This document shows positions 28,276 to 32,927 of a stretch of 32,927 bases of DNA, in pieces. The DNA is taken from NCBI GenBank assembly GCA_003427395.1, contig BFEA01000155.1:748418-781344 (forward strand), read 5' to 3'. The notes under the pieces were generated by a model. That model ran no database searches, was not told where the DNA came from, and worked only from the letters and a program-made list of their open reading frames with translations. The translations under genes were made by a program, and so were the position numbers. Position 1 is the first letter of the stretch. Each line of letters begins with the position of its first letter. This stretch comes from Chara braunii (lineage: Eukaryota > Streptophyta > Charophyceae > Charales > Characeae).

Positions 28276-29368
28276 CCGCCTGTCGAACTGTCGTCGTGAC
28301 GGGAAAGGGGTTCCTAATGATAACCTTTAAACTAATCTAAGTACTCTCCGCCTGATCGGCTGTCGTCATGAGGGGACGAGGGTACAAACGACTACTTATG
28401 AACTAAACTAAGTACTCTCTACCTGATCGGTTGTCGTCGTGAGGGGACAAGGGTACAAACAAAATACTTATAAACTAATCTACGTGCTCTCAACCTGAGT
28501 GGATGTCGTCGCGAGGGGGTGAGGGTACGAACAATAACTTATAAACTAATCTAAGTGCTCTCGTCCGGAACGACTGTCGTCGTGAAGGGACGAGGGTACA
28601 AAACAAACAAATACTTATGAACTAATTCAAACACTCATTTCCAGACCGGTTGCCGTCGTGATGGGAAAAGGGGTACTAACAATAACTTATGAACTAAATC
28701 GGGTACCCTAGACCGTAACGGTTGTCGTCGTGACGGGAAGGGGGTATCTGACTATAACTTATGAACTAGATTTAGTACTCTCTACCGGATCGACTGTCCT
28801 CGTGATGGGAGGAGGGTATTAACAAAAACTTATAACTAAAGTAGGTACTCTCTACCGTAACGACTGTCGTCGTGTCGGGAATGGGGTATCTGACTATAAC
28901 TTATAAACTAAATAGGGACTCTCTACCGGATCGGTTGTAGTCGTGACGGGACGGGAGTACAAACAATCACTTACGAACTGATCTTAGTAATTTCTATCGG
29001 ATCGGCTGTCGTCGTAACGGGACGAGGGTACAAACAAAATACTTATAAACCAATCTATGTACTCTCTACCGGAACGGTTATCGTCGTAATGGGACGAGAG
29101 TACAAGCAAATACTTATGAACTAAAATAGGAACTCTCTACCAGATCGGCTGTCGTCGTGACGGGAGGAGGGTTCTGACACTGACTATGAGCTAACTTAGG
29201 CACTCAAGTATGAGTTGCCTCACTACCTTACCAGATCGACTGTCGTCGTGACGGGAAAGGATGTCTAACATTAACTTACGAAGCAGACTAGGTACTCATG
29301 TGTAAGTTACCTTACCACCTACCGGAACGACTGTCGTCGTGAAGGGAAAAGGGGTCTGACTCTTAGAA
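28276..29368. repeat. ~71-bp tandem array in 3' LTR
   Basis: Counterpart of the array at 1511-2600 with the same unit number and order. Point differences are scattered through the units, so array copy number has been stable since insertion. Confidence 0.92.
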
Positions 29369-31496
29369 AATAATAAGGAAGGCTTCAGGGAGGGTCATTC
29401 TATTCACATACTTGAGTCTAAGGATGACTAACAATCTGCAAAGAGTAGGAAATCATATTTTCACTTTTCTTTTTACTAACTTACTCACTTTCTAATAGTT
29501 CGACCACTTAACCGGTAGTAGGGAGGTTTCTGTAAAAGTCACCCTATCACTTGTTTAGTGGATGGACTACTCATTACCCAAGGAAGGTAGTAGAGGGGTC
29601 TTTGTTAGGGTCTGTCTATCACCTACTTGATTCTGTACTAACTCACTAAGAGGGTACTCTTGTAGGAATACCCTAAACACTCGTCTTCTGTTCAAACTAA
29701 CACGGTTTTAGGACGTTCAGCTTCGAAAGGGTCACAGGAAACCCTTATTAGGATTACCCTTCTCATTGAGTGGACCTTCTCACGTGATTGTAGAGGGGTC
29801 TTGTGCGGGTCACCTATTATTCACGCAGACCATTGATAACTTCTGGGAAGGGATTGACATCCGGATATTACGGGAGTATACCTAGAGCAAGTAGTAGGGT
29901 GCTTCTGTAGGAGCCTCGACTATTTGTTATATGAAAAGGATACTCATGTGTGAGCTATCCTGCTACTCTAAAGAGATCCTATGTATACCTTGAGTGAGGC
30001 TAAGCTGAAAGTCAACTACTCATGAGTAACTTGCTCGACTGTCTGCTTCGACTAACCGATTGCTTGGTTTTGATCAAGTAGCAAGAGATTCATGTTTGAA
30101 ACGACCTACTTCTTGAGTGTGTTAACACAAATAGCAGACAAAGGAAGAAACAATGCTCCTGTTGGAGCAAGGTCTTCATATATCCAGGAGAAGGAACAAG
30201 GAAATATGTTAGGACCGCGGGTGAAAGAAAAAAATTAAGAACCACAGCGTAGTCGATAGTTGTCCATGACTTTCGGATGGAAGGCCACAACGTTGGATAA
30301 GTTAAATCTCATCTACATAAGCGTCAAACGGTACGCTTATCCCCTGGAGAGAAAATGCAAGGACTAGGAGTAAGGGAAATATGAGTTCCCTTAAGACGAC
30401 TTAGGACACTGGCATGAGACTCCTTGAGAGAAAGGAGATAGTGACAGACGACATAGGGTAGGATTGTGAGAATAAAACTAGGAGCTATACCATGGAGGTC
30501 GATCCCAGAGCTCACTACCTATGACTAAGGGTTTGACCCTTATATATCAATACGTGGGGAATCGAGTGGGGGTGTTGAATCTTTGTTGATCTGTGTGTGT
30601 GCAGATCCGGACTTATTCTACTGCTGCATTGGAAGGAAAGGATCTACAAAAGGATCCAAACTTTCTATTATCTCTCGATAACAGATCGGTTGTTACCGAT
30701 TCAACTTTCCCCTTTGACTTGATACCCACCTCTAAAGTCAAACCATGTGGTCAGTAAAACTGTCACCTGTGGTCATTGCCTAAATGGTCCTAGTCACTCT
30801 CAAAGGTCCTTTGTATAAATGTGAGGGGGTTGGGCTTACGTCTCAGGAAAGACAAGGCTGTCATACATGGTTTGGGAAGTGAGGGACAAGATCAATGGTT
30901 GATGGTTGACGCCGTTAGTGCATGGCATGTGAACTGTCTTTGCATTATTCTGTGCAGGTCTATTTTGTGCGTGATTTTGGATTGAACGGGACATGGTCTG
31001 TTGAAAAGTCTCGGACACACGACAGTTGTGAAAGTGGAAAGAGTTCTCGGCGATAATAATTTCATATTCATCTTATATCCAATTTAACTCTTATATTATT
31101 CTGATGTTCAGAAAGATTAGGACGCTCTTTTGTAGAAAGGAGGTTTTACAGATATTTATTTAAAAGAATGATACATTACGCAACAGCGGAAACATACTGC
31201 CTTATTAAAAGTTCGACCTGAATATCTAACGGGTCAGTTCTAGGCGTCTTCCCGCTCGTACCACATTTTATGCTACAGCGATCGAGCAAACGCCCTCGGT
31301 CGACCTACCTCTACAAAGGAATGTAAAAGCCTTTGCATGTGGGCCGGTAGCTCAGTAGGGATACGCCTACCTGAGGGTGGTGACAGCCACTCAGGTAGAG
31401 GTAAGTTGTGCCTCGCGGCTATCCGACCTGTCGTGGGGCGTCGTGAGAGGTATAGCACGCGCGCATGGTTAGAGTGGTGACCGGTTCCTTTTTAGA

Positions 31497-31502
31497 AATA
31501 AA
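31497..31502 (+). promoter_or_regulatory. AATAAA polyadenylation-type signal, 3' LTR
   Basis: Same motif and spacing (64 bp from the LTR end) as in the 5' LTR. It is the likely 3'-end signal for the genomic RNA. Confidence 0.5.
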
Positions 31503-31566
31503 TCCTGCGTGACACGATCGTGAGGTTCAGCGCTCTCAGCAGAGTGCGAGACCGCCGCGCGCGACA

Positions 31567-31740
31567 CCGTGCCCTCCACATGGCACCATTTCTCCTTATG
31601 AGGGGTAAGTCTGATGTGATTTTAAGCCCATTCTAAAGGGAAGTGGTTAATGGAAGGCATATATCTCACCGACTATATAATGAAAAGAGTCTTATATATG
31701 ATACAACGAAGGTAAACACATCTGTTTAGTGCTCCTACAC
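31567..31740. other. Right flank of the retrotransposon
   Basis: LTR homology stops at 31566. CCGTG (31567-31571) would be one copy of a 5-bp target duplication, but the left flank is outside the window. No gene seen. Confidence 0.6.
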
Positions 31741-31869
31741 TTCAGGATTTACTTTGTCTTTTGGGGGAGTTATATCCAAGTGCACATTCAGTGTTTCGTT
31801 ACCGAAACGCACTTCGGGGTTTTCGGGATTTGCTTAGTTTTTTTTAGACCAATATCCAAGTGCACATTC
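31741..31869 (+). repeat. 80-bp satellite, left part
   Basis: About 1.6 monomers. Each has GTGCACATTC, then GGTGTTTCGTTACCGAAAC (hairpin GTTTCG/CGAAAC), CACTTCGGGGTTTTCGGGAT and CTTAGT. The period from 31781 to 31861 is 80 bp. The array continues at 32833 after the inserted element. Confidence 0.88.
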
Positions 31870-32832
31870 AACATAGTATTCGTGAAAACCTAACAAAACC
31901 AGAAAACCTAACATTTTTTATAGAATGAAAAAGTAAAAGTCAAACTTTTATTTTTGACACATAAAAGAGAGCGTTTTTAACTGTTTCCCGAGAAAGGAGG
32001 TAAAAAAACTGGCAGAAAGTCCAACGTTTCTCAAAATGTGCAAGAAAATTTTTTCCAGCAAAGAGCACGTTATAGGACTATAAGTCTTTCTTAGTAGATT
32101 GACAAAAAGCATAGCTCAAACAAGACAATCTTAAAGGTCTTCAAGGCGAACTCGAAAGATGTTAAAAAAAACAGTTTCAGTGAATACTCATTTATAGAAC
32201 TATAAGTCGTTTTCTGGAGTTTAGTTAACACCAGATTCTGGGAAATCGAGTTTATAGAACTATAAATTAATATAACTTCATTTTTAAGATAACTGTAAAA
32301 CTCTTGTCAAAAAATATATCTTATGTAAAATAAGAATTTAAACAACTTTTGTCTGGGAGACATTTTCAAATTCTTAGCCAACCATAATTTAAAATTAAAA
32401 AATAAAAAATTATTTAATAAAAAAGACAAAATAATATATTTGTCCATGTATGAGAGAACATATCCAAGCAAATGTATTCGTGAACAGGAGAGCATGTGTG
32501 CGTGTTTGGGAGACTTCCAAATAGGTTCGTCGTGCTACATACCTTATAGAACTATAAATATGATTTTTTCAGATAAACAAAAAATTCGGATAATTCAGTG
32601 CCTGAACAAACGGTGCTTTGCAAGGTAGTGATTTTTTGTAAAAAACCTTGTTTTTCTCCTCATCACTTCCTGTGGTTTCGAAAACGTACTTTCCTATTCC
32701 TTTTTTGCGGTTAATTTACTTCACATCAAATTTTGTTCGTGTGAAGGCCTGAAAAATGTACTATTAGAATCTTTAAAAATTTTCGTGCAAACCTAACAAT
32801 TTTTTTTTTTAGGTTTTCACGAATACTATGTT
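31870..32832. mobile_element. 963-bp MITE-like element with 24-bp TIRs and ATTC target duplication
   Basis: Left end AACATAGTATTCGTGAAAAC and four more bases (31870-31893) are the exact inverted complement of 32809-32832. ATTC at 31866-31869 is repeated at 32833-32836. The neighbouring satellite monomers show the joined sequence GTGCACATTC-GGTGTTTCG with a single ATTC, so the insertion point and duplication are directly visible. Subterminal AACCTAAC motifs are repeated at both ends. Inside are four copies of the palindrome TTATAG(A/G)ACTATAA (32070, 32192, 32252, 32544). No transposase ORF, so it is non-autonomous. The superfamily is not clear: a 4-bp ATTC duplication does not fit TTAA (piggyBac), TA (Tc1) or 8 bp (hAT). 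Confidence 0.88.
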
Positions 32833-32927
32833 ATTCGGTGTTTCGTTACCGAAACGCACTTCGGGGTTTTCGGGATTTACTTAGTCTTTTGGGGACTAAT
32901 ATCCTAGTGCACATTCGGTGTTTCGTT
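32833..32927 (+). repeat. 80-bp satellite, right part
   Basis: Continuation of the array at 31741-31869; ATTCGGTGTTTCG at 32833 recurs at 32913, a period of 80 bp, and the array runs off the window. Confidence 0.88.

Larger units (their letters stand above)
1..31566 (+). mobile_element. Giant Ty3/gypsy-type LTR retrotransposon, decayed, at least 31.5 kb
   Basis: Two long direct repeats (1-4801 and 26767-31566) flank about 22 kb. That interval carries, in order, a tRNA-Asp-type primer-binding site, three accessory ORFs, gag, aspartic protease, RT, RNase H and integrase, then a second gag-like gene. Protease-RT-RNaseH-integrase is the Ty3/gypsy order; Ty1/copia has integrase before RT. The 5' LTR is cut by the window start, so full length and the 5' target-site duplication cannot be seen. 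In-frame stops, at least one indel and altered catalytic residues show that the copy is non-autonomous now. Legume Ogre elements, with a pre-gag ORF and about 25 kb, are the nearest architectural parallel I know; kinship is not shown. Confidence 0.93.
26767..31566 (+). repeat. 3' LTR (start uncertain)
   Basis: Direct repeat of the 5' LTR. The right end is fixed by loss of homology after ...GCGACA at 31566. The left end cannot be fixed because the 5' copy is cut at window base 1. A TG dinucleotide at 26759, or one nearer the purine tract at 26659-26679, could be the true LTR start. The copy has the same tandem array, hairpin repeats, stem-loop and polyadenylation signal as the 5' LTR. Confidence 0.92.

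Noticed and set aside
1-32927. CRISPR array or bacterial operon
   Set aside because: The tandem units are contiguous and diverged without spacers. The PBS, splice signals, LTRs and microsatellites are eukaryotic.

Overview
The window is almost entirely one very large, decayed LTR retrotransposon of the Ty3/gypsy (Metaviridae) class. The host is eukaryotic and probably of the plant lineage. The primer-binding site at 4804-4823 is a 20-nt match to the complement of the 3' end of plant-type tRNA-Asp. There are long (ATT)n microsatellites, many draft-assembly Ns and nested mobile DNA. A charophyte-type alga is possible, but I cannot prove a species.

Layout. Positions 1-4801 are the 5' LTR, cut by the window start. 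Positions 4802 to about 26766 are an internal region of about 22 kb. The 3' LTR occupies at least 26767-31566. The element is therefore at least 31.5 kb. Both LTRs carry about 15 tandem copies of a ~71-bp unit, a set of hairpin-forming repeats, a conserved stem-loop and an AATAAA about 65 bp from the end.

The internal region reads as: leader with PBS and a candidate splice donor; a small RG-rich, single-transmembrane ORF (5027-5553) with a degenerate second copy of its 3' end; two tandem paralogous genes of an unrecognised ~260-residue family (A 6222-7007, B 7296-8072); gag (8396-10071); protease, RT, RNase H and integrase (10072-15033); then, unusually, a second gag-like gene with capsid-like domain, coiled coil and CCHC knuckle (15164-17471). 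Good polypyrimidine/AG acceptors sit just before A, before B and before the second gag. I infer that these accessory genes were expressed from spliced RNAs and the gag-pol block from unspliced RNA. The pol genes are dead: in-frame stops, an indel frameshift in RT, YIND in place of the RT YxDD box, and a Tyr in place of the His of the first Gag zinc knuckle.

Positions 17472-26766 have no sense-strand genes that I can support. They hold microsatellites, tandem duplications, a GC-rich element inserted in an ATT microsatellite, and three dispersed ~330-bp repeats. On the minus strand these repeats look like decayed exons of an NHL-repeat (beta-propeller) gene, each ending at a consensus splice donor.

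Downstream of the 3' LTR (31567-32927) is AT-rich host DNA with an 80-bp satellite. A 963-bp MITE-like element with 24-bp terminal inverted repeats and a 4-bp ATTC target duplication interrupts the satellite. The uninterrupted monomer elsewhere in the window serves as its empty site.

One caution: the first 966 bp of the two LTR copies are identical, microsatellite lengths included, while the rest differs by several percent. This points to gene conversion or an assembly artefact at the left edge.
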